A DNA stretch of 64,000 bases from positions 2,666,001 through 2,730,000 of the forward strand of contig CAXXFB010000001.1 in NCBI GenBank assembly GCA_963674545.2, given 5' to 3'. The translations under genes were made by a program, and so were the position numbers. The DNA is from JABGQS01 sp963674545 (GTDB lineage Bacteria; Bacillota; Clostridia; Christensenellales; SZUA-584). The notes below the pieces were generated by a model, which saw nothing but the letters and a program-made list of their open reading frames with translations, did not search any database and was not told the DNA's origin. Shown here piece by piece: positions 42,496-51,336 of the stretch; the first letter of the stretch is position 1; each line of letters opens with the position of its first letter.

Positions 42496-43050
42496 CTATT
42501 TTATATAATCTATCACACCATCACGGATTATTTCTTTGTTTCTGGGGAAAAAGTCTTCTTGCGCATATCCCACAGCCAGTCCGTAATATGTATCATAACC
42601 ATCCGGTATCCGTGCTTTTGCTCTGGCTTCGCTAAGCTTGAAAGCATGGTTTATAAGCCCGTTCCACAACGTGCCCAGGCCAAGGCTTTGGGCGCAGATT
42701 ATCATGTTCTGCACCGCTGCCGAACAGTCTGTTAGCGGGTCGACACCGTTTCTGTTTCCCGATACGATGATGAGCGTCGGGGCTCCGTAAAGAAGATTGC
42801 TGCATTTTTCAACGAAGCTTTTAAAATAGCCGTCTTCATCTGAAAGGAGCTGCGCCGAGGCAGTATCATTCAGATATTTTATTAGCTGAGCATTTTGTAT
42901 TACTGTGAAATGCCAGGGCTGCGAGTTGCAGGCGGACGGCGCGTTGAGTGCGCATTCCAGCATAGCTTCAAGTGCGGAGTCCTCGATCTGCTTTGGTTGA
43001 AAAGCCCGGATGCTTCTTCTTTTCATTATCGTATCTATTACAACATTCAT
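42496..43050 (-). CDS. Nitroreductase-family protein
   Basis: A 184-residue FMN-dependent reductase: RRSIRAFQPKQIEDSALEAM at the start, APSACNSQPWHFTVI (flavin contact) and AQSLGLGTLWNGL. Start at ATG 43050 with GGAG about ten bases upstream; an in-frame extension to 43110 lacks a site. It would reduce nitro or quinone compounds with NAD(P)H. Confidence 0.9.
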   Translation of the reverse strand: MNVVIDTIMKRRSIRAFQPKQIEDSALEAMLECALNAPSACNSQPWHFTVIQNAQLIKYLNDTASAQLLSDEDGYFKSFVEKCSNLLYGAPTLIIVSGNRNGVDPLTDCSAAVQNMIICAQSLGLGTLWNGLINHAFKLSEARAKARIPDGYDTYYGLAVGYAQEDFFPRNKEIIRDGVIDYIK

Positions 43051-43157
43051 ACTTGATAAGCTCCTGTCTTGATTTGGCTTTATTTTCACATCATTTAAAA
43101 TATATGTCAACTGAACTTTTAAAATATCCAGTGTTGTTCAGTTTTGTTTCAGCCTCC

Positions 43158-43186
43158 TTTACCCGACTGTTAAAATATAGTATAAT
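43158..43186 (+). promoter_or_regulatory. Promoter of the ABC exporter operon
   Basis: TTTACC (43158-43163), 17 bases, TATAAT (43181-43186). GGAGG at 43217 leads to the ATG at 43227. Confidence 0.7.
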
Positions 43187-43226
43187 GAACAGACAATTTT
43201 CTAAAGCGGATTTTCCGGAGGTATTT

Positions 43227-43940
43227 ATGATAGAGTTAAGCGGCATAACAAAAATATACGGCGGCAAGATAAAAGCGCTTGATAACATAACCTTGAGTGT
43301 GCCGGACGGCTGTATATATGGTTTCTTAGGGCCGAATGGTGCGGGGAAAACAACGGCTATAAAGCTGATAACCGGTATAATAAAACCGGACAGCGGCAGT
43401 GTTCTCGTAAGCGGGCTGGAGGCAATGAGCATAGAGTCAAAAAAGAACATAGGATTTGTTGCGGACGACCCGAATGTTTTCCTGAGGCTAAAAGGAATAG
43501 AATACCTGGGGTTCATGGCTGACATGTATGAAGTTGCTGCAATAGACCGTGAGAGCCGTATAAAAGAGCTCTCGAAACGCTTTGGCATGGAAAAGGCGCT
43601 GGGGGACAAGATACAAAGCTATTCGCACGGTATGCGCCAGAAGATCGTCATTATGGGTGCGTTGGTGCATCAGCCAAAAGTTTGGGTACTGGATGAGCCT
43701 ATGACCGGGCTGGACCCAAAATCATCTTTCGAGCTTAAGTCGATGATGCGTGAACACGCCGATAAAGGCCTAACCGTTTTCTTTTCCACCCACGTTTTGG
43801 ATGTGGCTGAAAAAGTCTGTGATAAGCTAGCAGTCATTAACGAAGGCAAGATACTCTTCGCCGGAGACATGGCCGGTCTTAAAAAGAGTTCATCGGCTTC
43901 GCTTGAAAAGATGTTCCTGGAGATGACTGAAAATGCGTAA
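43227..43940 (+). CDS. ABC transporter ATP-binding protein (ABC-2 exporter type)
   Basis: A 237-residue single ATPase domain: Walker A GPNGAGKTTAIK, signature YSHGMRQK, Walker B VWVLDEPMTGLD, H-loop FSTHVLD. It starts at ATG 43227 with GGAGG. It overlaps the membrane subunit by eight bases. The pair resembles exporters of peptides or drugs; the cargo is unknown. Confidence 0.93.
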   Translation: MIELSGITKIYGGKIKALDNITLSVPDGCIYGFLGPNGAGKTTAIKLITGIIKPDSGSVLVSGLEAMSIESKKNIGFVADDPNVFLRLKGIEYLGFMADMYEVAAIDRESRIKELSKRFGMEKALGDKIQSYSHGMRQKIVIMGALVHQPKVWVLDEPMTGLDPKSSFELKSMMREHADKGLTVFFSTHVLDVAEKVCDKLAVINEGKILFAGDMAGLKKSSSASLEKMFLEMTENA

Positions 43941-45561
43941 GATATTCATACTTGCAAAAACTCTGTTGAAAGGCGGCGGCGGAATAGCGTCGAACAGGAA
44001 GAAGAACCGTTCAAAATACATTCTTCCTATAGTGCTGGGGTTTGCATTTATCGTGTTTGGCGTTTCTGTGGTGACGCTGACTTTCGAGATGTATGACTCA
44101 CTGTCAATATACGGCTTGCAGGACGTAATAATATCATTTGCTTTCGGTGCTACATGTGTAGTAGTTTTTATATTCGGTGTTTTCTATGTCGTGTCCACGA
44201 TGTATCACGCGAAAGATATAGAGATGCTGCGCTCACTTCCGCTTAGGCCTTATCAGGTGCTGGGCGCTAAGTTCATAACGCTTATTGTATATGAATACAT
44301 AATGGAGGCGTATATACTGCTACCTGTGTTAGTGGGGTTTGGAATAAAGAGCGCAGCCGGTGTTCCGTATATACTCTATAGTATAATATTGGTGATGATA
44401 ACTCCGGTCATCGGTCTGTCAATTGCCGGTGTGCTGGTAATGATAGTGATGCGTTTTACAAGCTTTGGCAAAAACAAACAGGTTTTCAACTTCGCCGGCA
44501 GCATACTTATAATAGGCCTTGCGGTCGGTCTTAATATAGCCATGCAGAAAATGGGCAGTATTTCGCAGGCGCAGATAAACGCAATGATGTCCGGACAGCC
44601 GACTACAGCAACGCTGATGAGCAGAATATTCCCGGGCTTGATATTCGCTTCGAATTCACTGGTATACAGTTCTTCTATTGCCGGGCTTGGCAATTTTATG
44701 CTGTTTATATTGAGCTGTGCAGCGGCGACATCCCTTTTCCTTGGTGTAGGTCAGCTTGTATATTTCCAGGGAGTGACGGGCATAACTGAATCGGCAGCAA
44801 AAAGAAAGGGAGTCTCGGACATAGCAGGAAAAACGAAGACTACATCCAGCACCGTGGCATACCTTAAAAAAGAAATGCGCCTGCTTGTAAGGTCTCCGAT
44901 AGGTTTTATGAACTGCATACTCGTAAACCTTATCTGGCCGGTGATAATATTGGTGATGCTGCTTTCAAGCGGCCAGGTAAGCGAACTGCGTTCCTTTACC
45001 GACACTGCTGACCAAAGCATAATGATAGCGATATTCGTTGCGCTTAGCTCTTTTATATCCTCTACCAACGCAACGGCAAGTACAGCTGTTTCAAGAGAAG
45101 GTAAAGAGCTTTATGTATCAAAATACATTCCGATGGAGATAGATAAACAACTCTCAGCGAAGCTTTTAAATGCATTCATTTTCTCTGCAATAGGCATAGT
45201 GTTCTTATTCGTGCTTGCGTTCATACTTGGTTATAGCGCAAGCAGCGCCGTGATAGCACTGCTGCTCAGTCTCGTCGCCTCTGCCGCCCTTGCAACGGCT
45301 GGCATACTGATAGATGTGGCTCATCCTAAACTTGAATGGATGAACGAACAGCAGGCTATTAAGCAAAACATAAACGTGATTCTTCATATGATAGTTGGCG
45401 TTGGCCTCTCTGCAGTAATACTGCTGCCGGTCATATTCCTGCCAATGCCGCTTCTTGTTGCTGTTGCTTATATAGGCGTGATACTTGCAGTGATGCTGAT
45501 ACTGCTTCTTCGCAGGATGAGGAAAGGTTCTGCAAAGACGCTTGCAGAAATAGATGTCTAG
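43933..45561 (+). CDS. ABC-2-type transporter permease subunit
   Basis: A 542-residue membrane protein with about twelve hydrophobic stretches in two groups around a polar middle (SAAKRKGVSDIAGKTKTTSS). It has the length and lay-out of large Firmicute exporter permeases. It is the partner of the preceding ATPase. Confidence 0.85.
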   Translation: MRKIFILAKTLLKGGGGIASNRKKNRSKYILPIVLGFAFIVFGVSVVTLTFEMYDSLSIYGLQDVIISFAFGATCVVVFIFGVFYVVSTMYHAKDIEMLRSLPLRPYQVLGAKFITLIVYEYIMEAYILLPVLVGFGIKSAAGVPYILYSIILVMITPVIGLSIAGVLVMIVMRFTSFGKNKQVFNFAGSILIIGLAVGLNIAMQKMGSISQAQINAMMSGQPTTATLMSRIFPGLIFASNSLVYSSSIAGLGNFMLFILSCAAATSLFLGVGQLVYFQGVTGITESAAKRKGVSDIAGKTKTTSSTVAYLKKEMRLLVRSPIGFMNCILVNLIWPVIILVMLLSSGQVSELRSFTDTADQSIMIAIFVALSSFISSTNATASTAVSREGKELYVSKYIPMEIDKQLSAKLLNAFIFSAIGIVFLFVLAFILGYSASSAVIALLLSLVASAALATAGILIDVAHPKLEWMNEQQAIKQNINVILHMIVGVGLSAVILLPVIFLPMPLLVAVAYIGVILAVMLILLLRRMRKGSAKTLAEIDV

Positions 45562-45587
45562 TTATAGAATGTTTTTGAGGTGTTGAT

Positions 45588-46328
45588 ATGAAGCGTTCTT
45601 TTTATAAAATTGCGGCAATGCTTGTTTTAACAGCACTCGTCTGCATACCATTGCTCGGCTGCAGAATCGTAGTGACCGAGAACCAGCTAGAGGACATTGG
45701 CAGCCAAATCGGCGAAGAGATAAAACAGCAGGTAAACGATAAGGTTTCAGAACAAGTGGACGAAGCGCTGGGAGAGCTGGAAGACATATTCAGTACTTCG
45801 GGTACAGACGAAGCTTCGCAGGCGTGGAACTACCCCTTTTTTCCTATGAGCGCCGTGTCCCAGCCCTTTGCAGGCCGGGAATATAAAGAAGACTACTATC
45901 ATCTTGGAGCAGATATACCGAAAAAAGAAGGCACAGCTGTAAAGGCGATATTTGCAGGTACCGTCATAAGCTCGGCAGAGAAGGGCGATAACGGCTATGT
46001 GATAGTTATCAAGCACAGCCTTGAAGACAAGACATTCTATTCGGCTTACTGTCATCTTCAGCCGGAATCAATCGAAATGACAAAAGAAGGGGACATAGTC
46101 GAATCGGGCGAAAAAATCGGACTTTGCTGCAGCACGGGCAATTCAGAACATTCGCATCTTCATCTTAGTGTTTTTGACAGTAAAACAAGTGACCCATACG
46201 GATATATGCCGACAGAAGGAACGGACTACAATAGCAGCGGTTGGCTCGACTATAAGGACATAAGATTCTTTGATCCCATAGAGGTTGTAAAGACACGGGG
46301 TAATCTGATATTGGAGAATTATAAATAA
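45588..46328 (+). CDS. M23-family peptidase, lipoprotein
   Basis: A 246-residue lipoprotein (lipobox PLLGC, Cys25) with a short coiled coil and a LytM domain: zinc ligands in YHLGADIPKK (HxxxD) and the final HLHLSVFD (HxH). It would cut peptidoglycan cross-links at the cell surface, or act as a regulator of such enzymes. It heads a run of three genes ending in an M15 peptidase. Confidence 0.9.
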   Translation: MKRSFYKIAAMLVLTALVCIPLLGCRIVVTENQLEDIGSQIGEEIKQQVNDKVSEQVDEALGELEDIFSTSGTDEASQAWNYPFFPMSAVSQPFAGREYKEDYYHLGADIPKKEGTAVKAIFAGTVISSAEKGDNGYVIVIKHSLEDKTFYSAYCHLQPESIEMTKEGDIVESGEKIGLCCSTGNSEHSHLHLSVFDSKTSDPYGYMPTEGTDYNSSGWLDYKDIRFFDPIEVVKTRGNLILENYK

Positions 46329-46341
46329 CGGAGGCAGAACA

Positions 46342-46719
46342 ATGAAAAAAGCTGTTTCGGTTTACTCGCTTGTGGTTGGAATAGGAATGTTGTGTATGTG
46401 GCTGTTTTTCATAGCTGCCGACAGCGTTGGAGAATTTGAGACTAAGCCTGCCGAGATAACATTCCATCTCATAGCAGAATTTGGCACAGCTCTGCTGCTG
46501 ATAATAGCTGCAGTATTGAGTCTTTTAAGAAAACCAGCCGGCAAGCCTCTTCTGCTTGCGGCATTAGGGATGCTGCTTTATACCGTGATAGTCAGCCCTG
46601 GTTACTACGTGCAGAGGGGTGTGATGCCTTTTGCTGTTATGTTCTTTGTACTGGCTATTCTTACTGCTGCTGCGATAGGGTTTATAGCAGCGGGCTTTAG
46701 GAAAGAGAAAGGCAATTGA
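46342..46719 (+). CDS. Small four-helix membrane protein
   Basis: A 125-residue protein of four hydrophobic segments separated by short polar loops, with no family recognised. ATG 46342 follows GGAGG. Its stop overlaps the TTG start of the M15 peptidase, so it is part of the same transcript. Confidence 0.75.
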   Translation: MKKAVSVYSLVVGIGMLCMWLFFIAADSVGEFETKPAEITFHLIAEFGTALLLIIAAVLSLLRKPAGKPLLLAALGMLLYTVIVSPGYYVQRGVMPFAVMFFVLAILTAAAIGFIAAGFRKEKGN

Positions 46720-47531
46720 AAAAAGCGATATCAATATCAATAGCATTATTTATTCTGTTTACAGTTTCGGGCTGTGACACGCCGCAGGAGCCTGCTGAAG
46801 TTATAGTTCAGACGGGAACACCGCAAGCGACTCAAGAAGCAATAGAAACGCCGCAGCAGACAACAGCGCCATCACGAACACCTGTAAAAACAACGCAGCC
46901 TGAGCTGACATCTACACCGAGTCCGGAAGGATATGTTTATCTTGCGGATGGTTTTGGATACTATGAGCTCACAGACGAATTAAAACAGCGTATAACCGGC
47001 ATGAGTTATCCCGAAGAAGGAAGCGATATAATAGGCTATGATGATTTGCGCTATATTGAGCTGCTATATTATGATTTCGACGGAGATGTAAACGAAGGAG
47101 AGTTGATAGTAAACAAACAGGTTGCACAGGAAGTAACACAGATATTCTATGAGCTTTTTCTGGCAGAGTACCCTTTGGAAAGTGTTAAGCTGGTGGACGA
47201 TTATGGAGAGCCTGGCGACGATAACCTTTCTATGGCGGCAAATAATACATCGGCTTTTAATTATCGCTATGTCACAGGGTCAAGCAAGCTCTCGATGCAC
47301 AGCTACGGCGCTGCTATAGACATAAACCCGGTCCAGAACCCGTATATCGACGGTGAGCGGGTAGTACCAGAAGAGGGTAGGCAGTTTCTTGACCGAACGC
47401 TGGGGCTGCCAGGCATGATAGACCACGACGACCTTTGCTATAAGCTGTTTACCGAAAACGGCTGGCGGTGGGGCGGCGATTGGAGCGGTGATAAAGACTA
47501 TCAGCATTTCTCTAAAGATTTAGGCTATTGA
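46716..47531 (+). CDS. M15-family D-alanyl-D-alanine carboxypeptidase-like lipoprotein
   Basis: A 271-residue lipoprotein (VSGC, Cys20) with a Thr/Pro-rich linker and an M15_4 domain. The zinc site is in SMHSYGAAIDINPV (H and D) and DYQHF (second H); GWRWGGDW lies between. It would trim peptidoglycan stem peptides outside the membrane. It starts at TTG 46716, overlapping the previous stop. Confidence 0.9.
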   Translation: MKKAISISIALFILFTVSGCDTPQEPAEVIVQTGTPQATQEAIETPQQTTAPSRTPVKTTQPELTSTPSPEGYVYLADGFGYYELTDELKQRITGMSYPEEGSDIIGYDDLRYIELLYYDFDGDVNEGELIVNKQVAQEVTQIFYELFLAEYPLESVKLVDDYGEPGDDNLSMAANNTSAFNYRYVTGSSKLSMHSYGAAIDINPVQNPYIDGERVVPEEGRQFLDRTLGLPGMIDHDDLCYKLFTENGWRWGGDWSGDKDYQHFSKDLGY

Positions 47532-47558
47532 TACTAGATACGATTGAAATGGGTACTC

Positions 47559-48833
47559 CTAATTTTGTGCCGGTCGTTTTCTACGTGAATGGACAAACCG
47601 GTTAACTATGAATGTAACCACTCCGATTACTATAAACATAACAGGAATAGAGAACCTGTCTGCAATGAAACCGAGCAGCGGTGCAAATATAATCACAAAC
47701 AGCGCCTTGATCTGGCTGTCTATGGAAAGGGTAGTCACCCTTTCTTTTTTATCCATCAAATCGCCGATAGCATCTACGAAAACAGGCTTTCGCGAATCCC
47801 TTAATATGAAGATAACGAAGTAAAGCGCAATAATTACATATACAGAATCTATTTTTATGAACAGCGCAAGCAGCAGGAAAGCGGCCGCAAGGACATCAAG
47901 ATATATGTCCATAAGCCTGCGTGCGGGTATGATTTTATCAAGTCTGTACACATGTCTTGCAGCTGCAGCGCTCAAAAGATAAACGATACCGTATATCGCA
48001 GCAAGGTATATCGAAAGAACGTCGTCTTTACTAAGGCTGCTGATCAGCGTTACGGAAGAAGCAAGTATTATAGCCTGTAGTATCGGCTGGATATAATCCT
48101 TTATGCTTTTTGCCATAGCATCAAAGAACGATGAAGACAAAAGCACTTTTACGGTTTCTCTTTTTCTTGTGATAGATTTTATAGATGCTATACTAGCTGA
48201 AATGAAATCTCTGAATGAAAAAATGCTTTTCTGCTTTTCATTGAATCTTTTTGGATATGTAGCAATAAGTATAAAATCTATGATATACGGTACGATACAG
48301 AACAAGAACAATAGCCTTAGGTTATTAAACCCAAGAATAAATACTACAGAAACAAAAGAAGATACAGAAGAACCTATCATTGAAAAGGAACGTGTTCTGC
48401 CATATACAAAACTTTTATATGAAAACCACTGTTTTTCTTCTAGGTAAGACATGATAATGGCTTTGTGAGTGCCCGACCGGAAAGCTTCGCCAAGGCCGAA
48501 GAAGATGAAAGCTATGCATAATATATAAAACTCTCCGCCGATGAAGAAAAAAACAAACGAGATTATATACATGATAAAGCAAATCATAAGCTCGGTCTTT
48601 TTCCCGTAGTGGTCTGCGAAAAGCCCGGATGGTACTTCAAAGATATAGTTGGTTATCTCTCTTATGGAATACAATAAGCCTATGCTGAAAAGCGAAAGAT
48701 CCATTGATAGAAGGTATATTATAAGAAACGGCTCAAAGAACTTAAGATTCTTGAAAAGTCCGTAGAAACAAAACTTTCTTATCAGAGCGTCTTTCTTTAT
48801 ACGCTTTTTTATGAGAGCTGCTTCTTCCTGCAT
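47559..48833 (-). CDS. Major facilitator superfamily transporter
   Basis: A 424-residue protein with twelve predicted membrane segments and the loop GLFADHYGKKTELM between helices 2 and 3, the MFS signature. It is a single gene convergent with the M15 peptidase. Likely a drug or metabolite exporter; the substrate is unknown. Confidence 0.88.
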   Translation of the reverse strand: MQEEAALIKKRIKKDALIRKFCFYGLFKNLKFFEPFLIIYLLSMDLSLFSIGLLYSIREITNYIFEVPSGLFADHYGKKTELMICFIMYIISFVFFFIGGEFYILCIAFIFFGLGEAFRSGTHKAIIMSYLEEKQWFSYKSFVYGRTRSFSMIGSSVSSFVSVVFILGFNNLRLLFLFCIVPYIIDFILIATYPKRFNEKQKSIFSFRDFISASIASIKSITRKRETVKVLLSSSFFDAMAKSIKDYIQPILQAIILASSVTLISSLSKDDVLSIYLAAIYGIVYLLSAAAARHVYRLDKIIPARRLMDIYLDVLAAAFLLLALFIKIDSVYVIIALYFVIFILRDSRKPVFVDAIGDLMDKKERVTTLSIDSQIKALFVIIFAPLLGFIADRFSIPVMFIVIGVVTFIVNRFVHSRRKRPAQN

Positions 48834-48890
48834 AAAATCAATATAGCACAGCAGAATAGGGGTTGCAAACCACTTTGCCGGGAACTTGAA

Positions 48891-48917
48891 AAAGCGCCGG
48901 GCCAGATCAGGCGCTTT
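48891..48917 (-). terminator. Terminator of the tyrS-yigZ operon
   Basis: AAAGCGCC (48891-48898) and GGCGCTTT (48910-48917) form an 8-bp stem; TTTTTC follows on the minus strand. Confidence 0.8.
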
Positions 48918-48933
48918 GAAAGACTCTATGAAA

Positions 48934-49548
48934 CTATATTAAAACTTCTTTTTTGGAAGTTCCGGTAGGTTTAAGTTCAGATTTGCCGAGCGATACGCCG
49001 GCCACTAGCTTTTCCAGAGCCTGCTCTGTGCCCGAGTGAGCGCCAAGCTTCACAGTCACCTTGTCGGTAAAACTTACATCATGCACCATGAAACCTGCGT
49101 CATGAAGCTGTTTCTCTGCCTTTGACCACGTGTTGTAGTCGAAGCTGCATTCAAATGTGCTACAATAGATGACTTCAACTTTGACCGCCGCTTCAATGCA
49201 GTCCGCTGCGCTTTTAGTATATGCCCTTACAAGACCACCTGCCCCGAGCAGCGTACCGCCGAAATACCGTGTGATTACGACTATCACGTTGCTCAGCCCG
49301 TTCTTGCGGACAACATCCAGCATGGGAAGGCCTGCAGTTCCCTGCGGCTCACCGTCATCTCCATAACGCATAACGCCGTCTTCAAGCACATAAGCAAAAC
49401 AATTGTGCGAAGCGTTATAGTGCTGCTTTCTGCGCTGCGCTAAAATTTGCTGAGCTTGTTCTTCACTTTGAACACGGCAGCATATCCCAAGGAATCTTGA
49501 TTTTTTTACAGTAAGGGTGCTTTCTGTGCACCCTTTTACAGTCTTCAT
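48934..49548 (-). CDS. YigZ/IMPACT-family protein (UPF0029)
   Basis: A 204-residue protein with the UPF0029 signature GEPQGTAGLPML and ITRYFGGTLLGAGGLVRAY, then a C-terminal DUF1949-type ferredoxin fold. It overlaps the tyrS stop (ATGA). The family is ribosome/translation related; precise role unknown. Confidence 0.93.
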   Translation of the reverse strand: MKTVKGCTESTLTVKKSRFLGICCRVQSEEQAQQILAQRRKQHYNASHNCFAYVLEDGVMRYGDDGEPQGTAGLPMLDVVRKNGLSNVIVVITRYFGGTLLGAGGLVRAYTKSAADCIEAAVKVEVIYCSTFECSFDYNTWSKAEKQLHDAGFMVHDVSFTDKVTVKLGAHSGTEQALEKLVAGVSLGKSELKPTGTSKKEVLI

Positions 49549-50759
49549 TTCAGGACAACTCTGTGGAACACTTTCTTGCCTTTCCTTATCATCATTTCGC
49601 CATCTTTGAAAAGCTGCGGTGTTATGGCAAGGAATTCGTCGCTTACCTTTTCGTCATTTACTGCCACGCCGCCCTGTTTTATCAGCCGTCTGCCTTCTCC
49701 TCTTGATGAGGTCAGCCCGCACTGCTGCATAAGGTCGACCAGCAGCAGATCGTCTGTAGAATCTATAACGGTTTCCGGCACAGAGCCGCCTTTGTCAGCG
49801 CCGCCGAAAAGCGTTTCAGCCGCTGCCTTCGCTTTATCAGCTTCCTGCTGTCCGTGAACCTGCTTTGTAACTTCATATGCCAGCATCTTTTTGGCTTCGT
49901 TTATTTTTGACCCCTCCAGTTCAGAGAGCCTGTTCACTTCATCCATAGGTAGGAATGTGAGCAGGGAGAGGCAAGTCTTTACATCGGCGTCCTGCACGTT
50001 TCTCCAGTATTGATAAAACTCATACGGCGAGGTTTTGTCTGCATCCAGCCAGACTGCGCCATTCTCTGTTTTGCCCATCTTTTTGCCTTCACTTGTCAGA
50101 AGAAGCGAGAAGGTCATACCGAATGCAGGTTTAGCTTCTTTGCGGCGGATAAGGTCTGCGCCCATCAGTATATTTGACCACTGGTCGTCGCCTCCCAGCT
50201 GCAAAGAACAGCCGTATTGTTTGAAGAGGACTAGAAAGTCGTATGACTGCATGAGCATGTAATTGAACTCCAGAAAGCTAAGGCCTTTTTCCAGCCTTGA
50301 TTTAAAGCACTCTGCAGTAAGCATGCGGTTTACAGAAAAATGCGCACCGACGTCTCTTAAAAACTCAACGTAGTTGAGCTTTAGCAGCCAATCCGCGTTG
50401 TTTACCATGATTGCTTTGCCCGGCGAGAAATCGAGAAATTTACTTATCTGTCTTTTAAAGCATTCTGCGTTATCATTAATAGTCTGGTCCGTCATCATCT
50501 TTCGCATGTCTGTGCGCCCGGAAGGGTCGCCAACCATAGCTGTACCTCCGCCGACCAGCGCTATTGGTTTGTGCCCGAAGCGCTGCATATGAGACATCGC
50601 CATAAGTTGAACATAATGCCCGACATGCAGACTGTCTGCAGTTGGGTCAAACCCTATATAAAAAGTCACGCTTTCGTTTGAAAGCATTTCTTTTAGCCCT
50701 TCATGCGTAACCTGCTTTAAAAATCCCCGCTCTTCCAATACATCGTATACGTTTGCCAT
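49545..50759 (-). CDS. tyrS: Tyrosyl-tRNA synthetase
   Basis: A 404-residue class I synthetase: DPTADSLHVGHYVQ (HIGH motif as HVGH), GGDDQWSN, KKMGKTENG (KMSKS as KMGKT) and a C-terminal S4 RNA-binding domain (LIKQGGVAVNDEKV). The promoter at 50819-50791 leaves a leader of only about 25 bases, so there is no T-box. Confidence 0.97.
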   Translation of the reverse strand: MANVYDVLEERGFLKQVTHEGLKEMLSNESVTFYIGFDPTADSLHVGHYVQLMAMSHMQRFGHKPIALVGGGTAMVGDPSGRTDMRKMMTDQTINDNAECFKRQISKFLDFSPGKAIMVNNADWLLKLNYVEFLRDVGAHFSVNRMLTAECFKSRLEKGLSFLEFNYMLMQSYDFLVLFKQYGCSLQLGGDDQWSNILMGADLIRRKEAKPAFGMTFSLLLTSEGKKMGKTENGAVWLDADKTSPYEFYQYWRNVQDADVKTCLSLLTFLPMDEVNRLSELEGSKINEAKKMLAYEVTKQVHGQQEADKAKAAAETLFGGADKGGSVPETVIDSTDDLLLVDLMQQCGLTSSRGEGRRLIKQGGVAVNDEKVSDEFLAITPQLFKDGEMMIRKGKKVFHRVVLK

Positions 50760-50790
50760 AAATTACTCCTTATCGTTGACTACTTAGAGT

Positions 50791-50819
50791 ATTATAGCTA
50801 AAAAACGCTGTAAAGGCAA
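50791..50819 (-). promoter_or_regulatory. Promoter of tyrS-yigZ
   Basis: On the minus strand TTGCCT (50819-50814), 17 bases, TATAAT (50796-50791), 32 bases before the tyrS ATG. Confidence 0.75.
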
Positions 50820-50916
50820 TTCACAATCGATAATTACAATAAAATGGAAAAATAAATTAATTAAGGAAGTAAATATGCTCCTTTTTGGGGCGGTAACCAT
50901 CAGTTTTGGACTAAAA

Positions 50917-50934
50917 AGAAGGGTTTTACCTTCT
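50917..50934 (+). other. Small hairpin upstream of spoVG
   Basis: AGAAGG (50917-50922) and CCTTCT (50929-50934) with a six-base loop, about 50 bases ahead of the spoVG start. Its role is unclear; it may be a leader element. Confidence 0.3.
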
Positions 50935-50986
50935 CGATATCGAACTTTACCTAATACCCCAACACCGTAAAGCAGGAGGTTATTCA

Positions 50987-51271
50987 ATGGAAATCACAGA
51001 CATTCGGATCAGAAGGATTGAAACAATGGGCAAGTTGAAAGCGGTGGTTTCTGTAACATTTGATGACATGTTTGTAGTACACGACATGAAGATTATCGAA
51101 GGACAGGAAGGCTTCTTCGTGGCGATGCCGTCAAGAAGGACACCAAGCGGAGAGTACAAGGACATAGCGCATCCGATAAATTCGGAGGCCAGGGCCATGG
51201 TTCAGGACGCAATTCTACAAATTTACAAAGAACTTCCGGAAGAGGAAACATATGCTACTCTGCAGAAATAA
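50987..51271 (+). CDS. spoVG: Septation/RNA-binding regulator SpoVG
   Basis: A 94-residue SpoVG: MEITDIRIRRI at the start, VTFDDMFVVHDMKII and FVAMPSRRTPSGEYKDIAHP. It binds nucleic acids and influences sporulation-septum formation and virulence traits in Firmicutes. AGGAGG precedes the ATG. A bidirectional terminator follows. Confidence 0.98.
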   Translation: MEITDIRIRRIETMGKLKAVVSVTFDDMFVVHDMKIIEGQEGFFVAMPSRRTPSGEYKDIAHPINSEARAMVQDAILQIYKELPEEETYATLQK

Positions 51272-51282
51272 AATGCAGAAAA

Positions 51283-51306
51283 AAACCTGCTTTTTCAGGC
51301 AGGTTT
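51283..51306. terminator. Bidirectional terminator between spoVG and the YacL-like gene
   Basis: AAACCTGC (51283-51290) and GCAGGTTT (51299-51306), with long T-runs on both strands, between converging genes. Confidence 0.9.
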
Positions 51307-51336
51307 ATTTTTTTGCTGTTTTATTATTAAGTTAAG

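Noticed and set aside
50917..50980. Sigma-H promoter for spoVG
   Set aside because: Some resemblance to sigma-H boxes can be forced, but no combination matches both elements well enough to report.
50760..50986. T-box leader upstream of tyrS
   Set aside because: The promoter at 50819-50791 leaves a leader of about 25 bases, and no T-box sequence or specifier stem is present.
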